From IMG/VR virus record IMGVR_UViG_3300022868_000009, positions 1 to 64,000 of that record: a stretch of DNA of 64,000 nucleotides. One strand, given 5' to 3'. Made by a program: the position numbers and the translations under genes. Positions 8,010 through 16,474 of this stretch are shown here, piece by piece (the first letter of the stretch is position 1; each line of letters opens with the position of its first letter). The stretch is from a virus. The notes beneath the pieces were generated by a model, which saw nothing but the letters and a program-made list of their open reading frames with translations, was not told the DNA's origin and searched no databases.

Positions 8010-9752
8010 ATGTTTTTGACAAAAAAATTAGCAGTTACAATAAACCCTTCAAATATCAAACATTTTAAAAAATATTTTGATAATATAGAAGTTAAAGATG
8101 AAATCGTTGTCAACATTGATCAATTAAATAAAGGTAGTCAGTTCATAATTAATGTTCAATGTGATCAATGTGGTCTTAAAAAAGAACTCAAATACAAAAA
8201 TTATTTAGGTTATGGTTACATTAATGGTGATTATTTATGTAGATCATGTAAATTAAAGAAAAATAATCAAGAAAAATATGGGGTTGACAACGTTTTTCAG
8301 CTTGAGGAGACAAAAGAAAAATCTAGAAAAACATGCATGAAAAAATATGGTGTTGAATACATTTCCCAATCAAATAAAACAAAAGATAAAATAAAACAAA
8401 TAAGCATAGAAAAATATGGTGTTAATCATTTTACACAAAATGATAATATTAAAAACAAACAAAAGCAAACAAATTTAGAAAAATATGGTGTAGAAAATCC
8501 ATCACAATCCATTGAAATTAAGAAAAAGAAAGAAAATAATTGGTTAATTAAAAATGATGAAGAGAAGGAATCAATTCTTAAAAAAAGAATTAAAACGAAT
8601 CAAATTAAATATAATTCTGATCATATTTTCACAAATGATTTTTTTAAAGAAAGAATAAAACAAACGAATTTAGAAAAATATGGTGTAGAAAACCCATCAT
8701 TAAACAAGAAAGTATCACAAAAAATAATATCTTCTTTAAAAGAAACACTTTTATCTAAACAATTTGAAAACATTGATAATTTAATAAATGTTCAAGGAGA
8801 TATTTTTTTAATTAAATGTGATGCATGTGGTGATGAATTTAAAATATTAAATAGTCTTTTTTATAAAAGAAGAGAATCAAACACATTAATTTGTACAAAT
8901 TGTAACCCTGTGTCTAAAAATGTATCTGGCAAAGAAATACAATTGTTGAATTTTATTAAAGACAATTACAATGGGACAATTATTGAAAACAGCAAAAAAA
9001 TAATATCACCACTAGAATTAGATATTTATCTTCCAGATTTAAATTTAGCATTTGAATTCAATGGTATCTATTGGCATTGTGAATTATACAAAGATAATAA
9101 CTATCATTCAAACAAGACTAAAATGTGCAATAATAAAAATATAAATCTTTTTCACATCTTTGAAGATGATTGGGTTTATAAACAAGATATAGTAAAATCT
9201 ATGATTATTAACAAAATAAATAGAACAACAAATAGAATATATGCACGAAAAACAACATTAAAAATAATAACAAATAATACATTAATTAAAGAATTTTTAA
9301 ATAGTAATCATATACAAGGTTATGTTGGTTCTTTTATTAAACTGGGATTATTTTATAATGATGATATTGTAAGTTTAATGACATTTAAAAATGTTAAAGA
9401 TGGTTATGAATTAAACAGGTTTTGTAATAAATTAAACACAAATGTAATTGGTGGTGCAAGTAAATTATTTAAATATTTTACAAAAAATTACTCATTTGAT
9501 AAGATAATATCATTCTCGAATAATGATTACTCAGAAGGAAATCTATATAAAACACTAAATTTTAGATTAGATAAAAAAATAAAACCGGATTATTCTTACA
9601 TTAAGAATGATAAAAGGGAACATAAATTTAATTTCAGGAAGAAAAAATTATCTCAAAATTTCAACATTTTAAATAAAACAGAACATGAAATATGTTTTGA
9701 AAATAATATTTATAGAATATATGACAGCGGCAAATTAAAATGGGTTTATTAA
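8010..9752 (+). CDS. VSR-like (EDxHD-type) homing endonuclease, second copy
   Basis: A 580-residue paralogue of the enzyme at 1788-3440, in opposite orientation to the capsid genes around it. It has about five KYGV repeats (residues 88-235), a CDACGDEF ... CTNCNP zinc-like segment, and the nuclease core ELDIYLPDLNLAFEFNG-YWHCE plus HIFEDDW near residues 330-390. It is inserted exactly between the portal and protease-scaffold genes. Its own promoter-like motif and a shared bidirectional terminator make it an independent unit, typical of a freestanding homing gene. Cleavage has not been shown. Confidence 0.8.
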   Translation: MFLTKKLAVTINPSNIKHFKKYFDNIEVKDEIVVNIDQLNKGSQFIINVQCDQCGLKKELKYKNYLGYGYINGDYLCRSCKLKKNNQEKYGVDNVFQLEETKEKSRKTCMKKYGVEYISQSNKTKDKIKQISIEKYGVNHFTQNDNIKNKQKQTNLEKYGVENPSQSIEIKKKKENNWLIKNDEEKESILKKRIKTNQIKYNSDHIFTNDFFKERIKQTNLEKYGVENPSLNKKVSQKIISSLKETLLSKQFENIDNLINVQGDIFLIKCDACGDEFKILNSLFYKRRESNTLICTNCNPVSKNVSGKEIQLLNFIKDNYNGTIIENSKKIISPLELDIYLPDLNLAFEFNGIYWHCELYKDNNYHSNKTKMCNNKNINLFHIFEDDWVYKQDIVKSMIINKINRTTNRIYARKTTLKIITNNTLIKEFLNSNHIQGYVGSFIKLGLFYNDDIVSLMTFKNVKDGYELNRFCNKLNTNVIGGASKLFKYFTKNYSFDKIISFSNNDYSEGNLYKTLNFRLDKKIKPDYSYIKNDKREHKFNFRKKKLSQNFNILNKTEHEICFENNIYRIYDSGKLKWVY

Positions 9753-9757
9753 TATAA

Positions 9758-9791
9758 ACAAAAAACTTCGATAAAAATCGAAGTTTTTGTT
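9758..9791. terminator. Bidirectional terminator between convergent genes
   Basis: The inverted repeat AAAAACTTCGAT / ATCGAAGTTTTT has an AAAA loop and lies between the convergent stops of the homing endonuclease (9752) and the portal gene (9798). The A/T runs on both sides allow termination in either direction. Confidence 0.8.
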
Positions 9792-9797
9792 TCTATA

Positions 9798-11513
9798 TTA
9801 GAATTGAGTCTGTACTCCACCTTCATCACCGCCTTGTACTCCGCCTTCTTGTGAACCACCACCTTCACCAAAGTCACTATCGCCTTCACCACCTTCACCA
9901 AAGTCACTGCCTTCATCACCACCTTCTCCACCTGGAGCACCTCCACTATCTGGAGCACCACCGCCTTGACCTGGAGCCATTCCACCACCAGTCATTTTGT
10001 ATTTGTCGTTTTCAGCTATATCTTCATCTGTTAATTTCATAATATTTCTAACAATCCACTCAATATGTAAATAAGGATCGCCTTTTTCATCTTGTAGGTT
10101 ACCACTTAATGTAGCAGCAATATCAGATCTTTTTGCTAAATTATTTAAATATTTCCATTCTTCAAATAAATGATTTTTATTAAAAATAGATTTCAATGAA
10201 TAATGAAATAAATTATCATCTTTTAATTCAGGAAAATCTAAAATTGTTTGTATTTTTAAAGGTTTAATTATAACTTCTTTAAATAATGTTTGTAGTCTTC
10301 TTATATAATTTCCAAATTTAATTTCTTCTCTTGTCATTTCAGCACTATCACTATAAATATTACCTCCACCACTTTCTTCCTCAAATCTACTAAATGGAAT
10401 ATGAGTAGCTCTTTTAAGGTTTTTATAAAACCAATTTAACATAGAATCTTCATTTAAATCAGTACCTTGTGATTGCATTATTTCAATATCTGGTGTTCCT
10501 TCACCTGACTGTGGAAACCAAAAATCTTTACTATGAGGAATATCTGTAGAACCATTTATACTAACAGTACCCATTCTATCATCCCATTGAACATCTTCAT
10601 GGTATTCAGCCATCAATTGATAAACTTGTTGTTCAGCTTGTTGTCTTGTCAAACCTCCAACTGGAATTACAAATTTCTTATACATAGCAGCTTGATTAAT
10701 ATTATATAGTAATCTTGTTTGTTCAACTAATTTTAATTGATTATAAGGTCTAATTAAATTTTCTACATAAGATGTTTCAGCATACTCATTATTATTTGAA
10801 TAAGAAATATAAATTATTTGTGAATCTAATAAAACTCTTCTTTGTTGTGGGTTATCTGGATATTGAATCCATACAACTGTAGATGTTCCAGGATCAGTAG
10901 CAACTATCAAAGTCATTGGATCTAAGGGAACTAAATCAATTATACTTTTTTGTCTATTATCATACACTAATTCAAATGTAATATATCCATCAATTAATAA
11001 AGATTTAAAATATTGCCATGCAGTAATACCATCATTAAACCCAAAATTTATCATTAATTTTTTATAATTTTCTTGATATTTTTGTTTAATTGTATTATCA
11101 AATTCATCTGGTAAATCTTGCATTTTACAAAATTGATTATCATCATTATAAATAACAGCTTCATTTGCTATATCTTCTAAAAATCCTTTAATTTCATCTT
11201 TAATAGAATATTGTCTAAGAATTTTTCTTTTATCTTCATAAGATCTATCTAAATATGCAATATTCTTCCTATTTAATACCTTAGAGATGACCTTTTTTGT
11301 AAAAATATCATACATATTAGTTCCTGATTCAGCATTAGTTTGATTTGGATCTTCATGTATTCCAACTGCTACAGTATTCTTTAATACCATATCACCATAA
11401 TCCATTCCGAATGTACTAAGATTTCTTAATAATCTATTAAAAAATCCTTTGTTTTCAACTGTTCCACCTAGATCAGATGTAGTATTTTTTTGATAAGGGT
11501 TATATGTTGCCAC
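9798..11513 (-). CDS. Portal protein, T4 gp20-like
   Basis: A 571-residue protein starting with GTG at 11513 (MATYNPYQK). The core matches the T4 gp20 family: YLDRSYEDKRKILRQYS near the start, the wing and stem regions, and the segment VDLVPLDPMTLIV. The conserved helical region IPFSRFEEESGGGN ... EEIKFGNYIRRLQTLFKEV follows. The last 65 residues are an unusual Gly/Glu/Asp/Ser-rich, probably disordered tail (GGGMAPGQGGGAPDSGG and onward). As dodecameric portal it would nucleate the prohead and form the DNA channel. Gene order portal, protease-scaffold, capsid follows T4. Confidence 0.9.
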   Translation of the reverse strand: MATYNPYQKNTTSDLGGTVENKGFFNRLLRNLSTFGMDYGDMVLKNTVAVGIHEDPNQTNAESGTNMYDIFTKKVISKVLNRKNIAYLDRSYEDKRKILRQYSIKDEIKGFLEDIANEAVIYNDDNQFCKMQDLPDEFDNTIKQKYQENYKKLMINFGFNDGITAWQYFKSLLIDGYITFELVYDNRQKSIIDLVPLDPMTLIVATDPGTSTVVWIQYPDNPQQRRVLLDSQIIYISYSNNNEYAETSYVENLIRPYNQLKLVEQTRLLYNINQAAMYKKFVIPVGGLTRQQAEQQVYQLMAEYHEDVQWDDRMGTVSINGSTDIPHSKDFWFPQSGEGTPDIEIMQSQGTDLNEDSMLNWFYKNLKRATHIPFSRFEEESGGGNIYSDSAEMTREEIKFGNYIRRLQTLFKEVIIKPLKIQTILDFPELKDDNLFHYSLKSIFNKNHLFEEWKYLNNLAKRSDIAATLSGNLQDEKGDPYLHIEWIVRNIMKLTDEDIAENDKYKMTGGGMAPGQGGGAPDSGGAPGGEGGDEGSDFGEGGEGDSDFGEGGGSQEGGVQGGDEGGVQTQF

Positions 11514-11531
11514 GAATAAAAAGTTATTTTT

Positions 11532-11546
11532 GATTATATATTAAAA
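11532..11546 (-). promoter_or_regulatory. Putative late promoter of portal gene
   Basis: Reverse-strand reading ATTTTAATATATAAT lies 19-33 bases upstream of the GTG start at 11513. Confidence 0.45.
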
Positions 11547-11598
11547 TAATAAGTCCTCCTTAAAAACATATTTTTTAGAAAAAAATGACTTTAAAACT

Positions 11599-11611
11599 TC
11601 AATATATAATT
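11599..11611 (+). promoter_or_regulatory. Putative late promoter
   Basis: Forward-strand TCAATATATAATT lies 58-70 bases upstream of the preferred ATG at 11669, or 28-40 bases upstream of the alternative GTG at 11639. Confidence 0.35.
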
Positions 11612-11668
11612 TTGAGTTGTACCATAGAATTTTAAAAGGTGCAACATATAAAAAATAAACTTAAAATT

Positions 11669-12955
11669 ATGAATATTAAGCTTGCACTATTTAACTTTAA
11701 AAATGAGTTAACTATCGACCAATTAGATGAAGCAAAAATTGCTCAATTACATCTAGAAAACTACGAAAATCTTAGTGAAAAAGAAATGTTTGAATCATTA
11801 AGAGGGCAGTTAAACGGTTTCACATATGAATCTAAAGTAGTATCATTCTTAGAATCAGTTAAAGATGAAATAGATTCTAAACCACTTATTTATGAATTAA
11901 AAGACCTTTATAAAAAAGTAGAAAGAAAAAATCTAGGTCTTATTTACAGACAACCTCTTGTAACTCTTCTTGAAATTATTAATAGACAAGATGACGAATC
12001 AAGAATGGATGGTGTTTTAAATGAACTTTCAATTTATGATTGGGTTCCTGAAATTAAAGCTTTTTTATTAAATCAAACTAAAAATCCAATGGAACATCAA
12101 AATCTTCAAAGAAATGGTAACGCTTCTAAGATTTACACATTGGTTGAAAAATGTAATGAAGGTAGTCTAGTATTTATTTCTGATAGATGGTTCTTAATTA
12201 ATGAATCAGAAATCAAACAAGTTTTATTAGATGATTATGTACAAGATATTGAAAAAATGAGAGAAGTTAGATTACTAGAACAAGTACTTGATACTGCAGA
12301 AATTCATGGTGATAGAATTGAATTCAAAATTGATGAACAATTATATATTGGAATTTCAACTAAAGATAAAAACATTATCTATATGAATGGTGAAAAACTT
12401 GATAAAGAAACTACATTAGAAAGCATTTTTAATTCACCAATTGTACCTTACTTAAAAAGAAATCAATACGTTCTTTTAGAAACTACTAGAAATAATTTAG
12501 ACAAATTAATGGATCTTGATATTGCAGTTAGAGTTGAAAACCCACTTAATCCATATTTAGAAGCTTACTGTTTCAATTATAAAGATAAAATGTATTTATA
12601 TTCAAGAGATATGAGAACTGGTTCTGCTTTCTTTCAATATGAAAATGCTTCTGAAATTATCAGAGATATTCAAAAAGAACTTGATTACGATTTAACTAAA
12701 TTTTTCGAAAATAAACTTTCAAAAGAACTTAAACATCTAAGAGCTTTAGAAGATAAAGAAAAATCAATTGAAATGAAACTTAAAGAAATTAGTGAATCTG
12801 TTGAATTACTTAAAGATTCTGATGTTTGGGAAGAAGAAGAAATACAACTAGTTTATAAAAACTTCATGACTCAAAAAAATACACTTCTTAAAAATTTCAA
12901 TTTAATTAAAAACGATAAAATTAAAGCTAGAAAATTAGTTATTAATGGACATTAA
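11669..12955 (+). CDS. Hypothetical protein, possible virion component
   Basis: A 428-residue protein when read from the ATG at 11669 (MNIKLALFNFKNEL). An in-frame GTG at 11639 would add ten residues and cannot be excluded. The sequence is mostly helical and charged, with a C-terminal coiled-coil-like stretch (residues about 340-410, LSKELKHLRALEDKEKSIEM). No family is recognised. It diverges from the portal gene and carries the recurrent promoter motif, so a structural or assembly role is plausible but unproven. Confidence 0.75.
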   Translation: MNIKLALFNFKNELTIDQLDEAKIAQLHLENYENLSEKEMFESLRGQLNGFTYESKVVSFLESVKDEIDSKPLIYELKDLYKKVERKNLGLIYRQPLVTLLEIINRQDDESRMDGVLNELSIYDWVPEIKAFLLNQTKNPMEHQNLQRNGNASKIYTLVEKCNEGSLVFISDRWFLINESEIKQVLLDDYVQDIEKMREVRLLEQVLDTAEIHGDRIEFKIDEQLYIGISTKDKNIIYMNGEKLDKETTLESIFNSPIVPYLKRNQYVLLETTRNNLDKLMDLDIAVRVENPLNPYLEAYCFNYKDKMYLYSRDMRTGSAFFQYENASEIIRDIQKELDYDLTKFFENKLSKELKHLRALEDKEKSIEMKLKEISESVELLKDSDVWEEEEIQLVYKNFMTQKNTLLKNFNLIKNDKIKARKLVINGH

Positions 12956-12960
12956 TAGAA

Positions 12961-13101
12961 ATGATTAAAGAAATAGGAGAAATGAAAGTTGCTAATATGT
13001 TAGCAAGTAAATTTTTAAAAGATTTTAATCCAGTAATTGATGAATATATAGTTCAATATATCGGAGCGGAAACAGAAGGTGAAAAAATGGGATTAATGTA
13101 A
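12961..13101 (+). CDS. 46-residue tagged small protein
   Basis: The start follows the previous stop by three bases. The protein begins MIKEIGEMKVANML and ends ETEGEKMGLM, the KLGLL-type tail. Its stop overlaps the next ATG (TAATG). It lacks the KTYE head but shares the tail and the coupled organisation with the other tagged genes. Function unknown. Confidence 0.65.
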   Translation: MIKEIGEMKVANMLASKFLKDFNPVIDEYIVQYIGAETEGEKMGLM

Positions 13102-13586
13102 TGAAAAATCTAAAAACTTTTGAATCATATATAATAGACAAATATAAAGAACGGGGAGAAAATAGTGAAAAAGAACGTGAAATTCATGGAGAAATACAAA
13201 AACTTCAAAACAAAATCTACATTTTACAAAAAAAAGAAAGTGAATATGTTAGAAAAAATGATAAATCTAATTTTTTTTTAAATGAAGAATATTTTAAATT
13301 AAAAAATATCTTACCATTCGAAGATAATGGTCGATTTTTAATTTTCACATTCGATAAACTTTGTACAATAGAAAATAAATCATACCAAGATTTAAGAATA
13401 AAGAAAAACAACACAAAACGTCTTTCTAATTTTAGTTTAGGTATTTCTTCAAATAAAAGATCTGATACTCATGACCCAAGTACAGTTGTAACAGATTTCA
13501 AAGTTCAAAAACAATACAAAATATTAGATTGGATACATGTAAATTATCCAGAATATTTTCAAGCAAATAAATTAGGACTGTTATGA
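13101..13586 (+). CDS. Tagged protein (KTFE head, KLGLL tail)
   Basis: A 161-residue protein beginning MKNLKTFESYI and ending YFQANKLGLL. Residues about 20-50 form a charged coiled-coil-like helix (EKEREIHGEIQKLQNKIYIL). The rest is an uncharacterised alpha/beta region. Its stop overlaps the next start by ATGA. It shares both terminal peptides with genes near 1000-1761, whose bodies are unrelated. Confidence 0.75.
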   Translation: MKNLKTFESYIIDKYKERGENSEKEREIHGEIQKLQNKIYILQKKESEYVRKNDKSNFFLNEEYFKLKNILPFEDNGRFLIFTFDKLCTIENKSYQDLRIKKNNTKRLSNFSLGISSNKRSDTHDPSTVVTDFKVQKQYKILDWIHVNYPEYFQANKLGLL

Positions 13587-14086
13587 AATATTTAATAACA
13601 TATAATGAATTAACAGGTTCAGCTAGTTATCCATACGAATTAGTTAAAACAAAAAATATAATCTTAGATGATGATGAAACAGTAACAATGATAACATATA
13701 AATTTAAATCTAAAGGTGGTAATATATATACAAATATCCTTCAATTTAAAGGAGATGATAATCATATGTTTTCTGTAAATTTTCAAGATGAAGATAGTTA
13801 TTTTAAAGAACTTGATAAAGATGGTATTTATGATATTAATTATTTAAATACAAATAAAGGTGATGCTGTCATGATTATTTCTACTGTTTGTAATATTATT
13901 CAAGATTATTATGAAAAACATAAAGATCATCTATATTTATTTGGGTTTACTGTAACAGAACCTAAAAGATTAAATATATATAAATATTATCTTCAAAACA
14001 TGTTTCCTGAATGGAAATTAGAAGAAGAAGAAATTAAAGATAATATTCATCGTTTAACTTGTACTAAAGATATAATTTTCGATTAA
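13583..14086 (+). CDS. Tagged protein related to 28712-29359
   Basis: A 167-residue protein beginning MKYLITYNELTG, with the head peptide but no KLGLL tail. The segment FGFTVTEPKRLNIYKYYLQN then FPEW resembles GETEHPTKIKFYRNIIKD then LPEY in the protein at 28712-29359. Upstream, HMFSVNFQD parallels NVFNLSFTT there. These suggest one shared, undescribed domain. The start overlaps the previous stop (ATGA), so it is probably coupled. Confidence 0.7.
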   Translation: MKYLITYNELTGSASYPYELVKTKNIILDDDETVTMITYKFKSKGGNIYTNILQFKGDDNHMFSVNFQDEDSYFKELDKDGIYDINYLNTNKGDAVMIISTVCNIIQDYYEKHKDHLYLFGFTVTEPKRLNIYKYYLQNMFPEWKLEEEEIKDNIHRLTCTKDIIFD

Positions 14087-14228
14087 CCAAAATTAAAATT
14101 ATTCATATTTTTAAACTTTTTAAATACTTAATTATAACTAATGTATAATAATATTTACAGGCTTTAAACTTATCTAATGTAATCTACTGAATCATAGGCT
14201 TTTCAACACCAAAAAATAATAATAAAAT

Positions 14229-14606
14229 ATGGCAAATTATTTAGAAGATGTTGATCTTTTATACGAAATTATTTTAAGTAAAGGAAAAGGAGATCTTACC
14301 AAAAAAGCAGAAATATATTTCATGCTTATAGCAGAACGAACAATACTAAAATTTCATAACAGATATAAAAACGAAGATGAAGAAATGGAATGTCTTCAGA
14401 CAGGATTACTTCAAATGTTTTCAAATTGGAGTAATTTCAATGAGAAAAAATTCTCAGTATCACTACCATATATGACAGAAATCTTCAAAAGAGGTGCAGC
14501 AGATGCATATAATACTATACGTAAAAAGAAATCGTATCATGACAGTGCTCCGAAGATGATTAGTATTGACTCTTCTAACGAAGGAAAAGGTTTACATAAT
14601 ATGTAA
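14229..14606 (+). CDS. Late-transcription sigma factor, T4 gp55-like
   Basis: A 125-residue protein resembling the core of T4 gp55 (185 residues). The segment IYFMLIAERTILKFHNRY matches the gp55 region LAIMLIAEGLSKRFNF, and the next part (ECLQTGLLQMFSNWSNFNEKK) matches its helical continuation ending FDETKY. RGAADAYNTIRKKKSYHD corresponds to the AFVQRIKKERK segment. It lacks the long gp55 C-terminus that binds the sliding clamp. It would direct host RNA polymerase to late promoters, and the recurrent AATATATAA motif is the obvious candidate. No such motif is apparent in front of this gene itself, which fits expression before the late phase. Confidence 0.75.
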   Translation: MANYLEDVDLLYEIILSKGKGDLTKKAEIYFMLIAERTILKFHNRYKNEDEEMECLQTGLLQMFSNWSNFNEKKFSVSLPYMTEIFKRGAADAYNTIRKKKSYHDSAPKMISIDSSNEGKGLHNM

Positions 14607-14607
14607 T

Positions 14608-15156
14608 CTATTTAATATAACCTTTTTTAATCATATCATGTATATATTGTGAATGTTGTATATTTTTATTATTGGCATAACCAATAGTCATATGCATCCC
14701 CCAATAAGGTCTATCTAAATCAACTTCTGATCTAATTTCATCAAAAGTTGTTCTTTGTTCTGGAGTAACTCTTAACCACCAATGTTCACCATCAGTTTTT
14801 AAACCTAAATCTAAATAAACATCAACTTTTTTACCATTCCATTTTTTCTTTACCTCTTGCCATTTAGCCTCTTTTTGAACTTCAGTTCCTTTCCCCATAT
14901 CTTTGTAAGAATCATTTATAAAAGTAACATGAGCATTTCTCATTGGTTTATTTAATTCTAAATTATATCTTTTCTTTACAAACCACGAATAATATTCACA
15001 TAATTCACCCTCTAACATTACCATAGCAACTTTCTTCCAAATAGATTGTTGTTTTTGTTTTTCAGTTTTATCAACTGGATCAAACACAATTGTTCCTTGT
15101 ATTTTAATTTGTTCATTCATGTTTTCATTGATATAATCACTAAATAATGTAATCAT
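14608..15156 (-). CDS. 2H phosphoesterase-like protein
   Basis: A 182-residue protein with two HxTx motifs, AHVTFI (His76, Thr78) and MHMTIG (His155, Thr157), the signature of the 2H phosphoesterase fold (RNA ligase-like, cyclic phosphodiesterases, phage anti-CBASS Acb1). The N-terminus ITLFSDYINE resembles the capsid-targeting peptide of T4 internal proteins, including the (I/L)-x-E end. Substrate is unknown: RNA 2',3'-cyclic phosphate or a cyclic oligonucleotide defence signal are both possible. It is convergent with the sigma-factor gene. Confidence 0.75.
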   Translation of the reverse strand: MITLFSDYINENMNEQIKIQGTIVFDPVDKTEKQKQQSIWKKVAMVMLEGELCEYYSWFVKKRYNLELNKPMRNAHVTFINDSYKDMGKGTEVQKEAKWQEVKKKWNGKKVDVYLDLGLKTDGEHWWLRVTPEQRTTFDEIRSEVDLDRPYWGMHMTIGYANNKNIQHSQYIHDMIKKGYIK

Positions 15157-15176
15157 TGTTTATTTAATATTATTTT

Positions 15177-15192
15177 AATTATATATAAATTT
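15177..15192 (-). promoter_or_regulatory. Putative late promoter of 2H phosphoesterase gene
   Basis: Reverse-strand reading AAATTTATATATAATT lies 21-36 bases upstream of the ATG at 15156. Confidence 0.4.
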
Positions 15193-15208
15193 TGTGAGTT
15201 GTAGTTTG

Positions 15209-15222
15209 TTAATATATAAAAT
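15209..15222 (+). promoter_or_regulatory. Putative late promoter of gp4-like gene
   Basis: Forward-strand TTAATATATAAAAT lies 18-31 bases upstream of the ATG at 15240, divergent from the motif at 15177. Confidence 0.45.
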
Positions 15223-15239
15223 CACAACAAGAAAAAATT

Positions 15240-15764
15240 ATGGCAAAACCTAAATTCAATAAAACAAAGACAAATTATAGTAAAGGTTTATTCATTCCAG
15301 AAAATCCTTTAAAATATGTTGGAAATCCAGATGAAATTCTATATAGAAGTTCTTGGGAATTAAAATTTATGATCTATTGTGATAAAACTCCAAGAATTAA
15401 AAAATGGGCAAGTGAAAATGTTGGTATTCCTTATTATGATGAATTTGGAAAAATACATAGATATTTTCCTGATTTTTATATAGAAATAACATATAGTGAT
15501 GATTTAGAAAGAGAAGAGAGAGTTTTCATAGAAATAAAACCAGATAAAGAAATAATACCGGATTTTATAGATCCAGTAACTGGTCAACTTAAACCAATTA
15601 AAAGAAAAAAAACATTAAAATCAAATGAAACATACGAATATCAATTAAGAACATATGCTAAAAATAGAATGAAATGGGAATCTGCAAAAGAATGGTGTGA
15701 AAAAAGACATATGAAATTTTTTGTTATCGGTGAAAGTAAATTAAAAGAAAGTAAAATATTATAA
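15240..15764 (+). CDS. Head completion nuclease, T4 gp4-like
   Basis: A 174-residue protein matching the T4 gp4 (50/65) head-completion family: PENPLKYVGNPDEILYRSSWE, then KKWASENVGIPYYDEFGKIH, RYFPDFYIEI and EIKPDKE. These supply the acidic and Lys residues of a PD-(D/E)XK, TnsA-like nuclease fold. The C-terminal KNRMKWESAKEWCEKR is also typical. In T4 the protein acts after DNA packaging, before tail joining. Its stop is one base from the next start, so the two are coupled. Confidence 0.85.
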   Translation: MAKPKFNKTKTNYSKGLFIPENPLKYVGNPDEILYRSSWELKFMIYCDKTPRIKKWASENVGIPYYDEFGKIHRYFPDFYIEITYSDDLEREERVFIEIKPDKEIIPDFIDPVTGQLKPIKRKKTLKSNETYEYQLRTYAKNRMKWESAKEWCEKRHMKFFVIGESKLKESKIL

Positions 15765-16474
15765 TGGAATTAAAAACTCATATCGCAAATAGAGTTAATA
15801 TGGATGGTGGTTCAGTAGATACGTACATTAAAAACTCAACCAATATTATTTTTGATTTAGTTAAAAATCCAGATAAAGAACTCGCGCTAATGAGTATTAA
15901 AACATTAAAACTCGGTAAATTTTATCTTATTAAATATAATTATAATGGTAATAAAATATGGTGTCCTATATTTACTCTAGAATATAAAGTAAATAAAAAT
16001 AAAAATTTATTATTCGCAATTAATATAGATTATTTACCATACAAATTTAGGATTTTATTTTTTAATATGTTGTTTAAACAATTCTCATTTTATATAGAAG
16101 AAAATGAAAAAATTCAAGATGTAAAGAATGAAAAACGATTCAAAGAAATTAAATTTGAGTATGTATATAAATTACTTGAAAGAGCAGGCGAACATCAATA
16201 TTGTATAACTGCATATGATATATTAAAAATAGATAATTTATATGCTGTATCTACAAACATTGCTCATAGATTTATAGTAATAAATACAAGTCTTGTAAAT
16301 CTTCAAAATATGTATAAAATGCATGATAAAATGGATAATAACAATTATAAGAAAGAAATTCTTAATATAATGAAAGAATACCAAAAATTACTTGAAGATT
16401 ATCAACAAGATTCTAAAGAATATTATCAGAGATTAAGGTCATTTGAAGATAAATTAAAAATAATTAAAAATTAA
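15764..16474 (+). CDS. Hypothetical protein downstream of gp4-like gene
   Basis: A 236-residue protein coupled to the gp4-like gene. The middle, GKFYLIKYNYNGNKIWCPIF then NIDYLPYKFRILFFN, looks like a beta-rich domain. The C-terminus (residues about 190-236) is a long charged helix. I do not recognise the family. Position between a head-completion gene and a convergent tail gene suggests a virion assembly role. It overlaps the opposite-strand gene end by four bases. Confidence 0.7.
   Translation: MELKTHIANRVNMDGGSVDTYIKNSTNIIFDLVKNPDKELALMSIKTLKLGKFYLIKYNYNGNKIWCPIFTLEYKVNKNKNLLFAINIDYLPYKFRILFFNMLFKQFSFYIEENEKIQDVKNEKRFKEIKFEYVYKLLERAGEHQYCITAYDILKIDNLYAVSTNIAHRFIVINTSLVNLQNMYKMHDKMDNNNYKKEILNIMKEYQKLLEDYQQDSKEYYQRLRSFEDKLKIIKN

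Noticed and set aside
9749-10042. Open frames overlapping the Gly-rich portal tail
   Set aside because: They are low-complexity shadows (His/Leu- or Val/Lys-rich) of the GGX-rich coding sequence.
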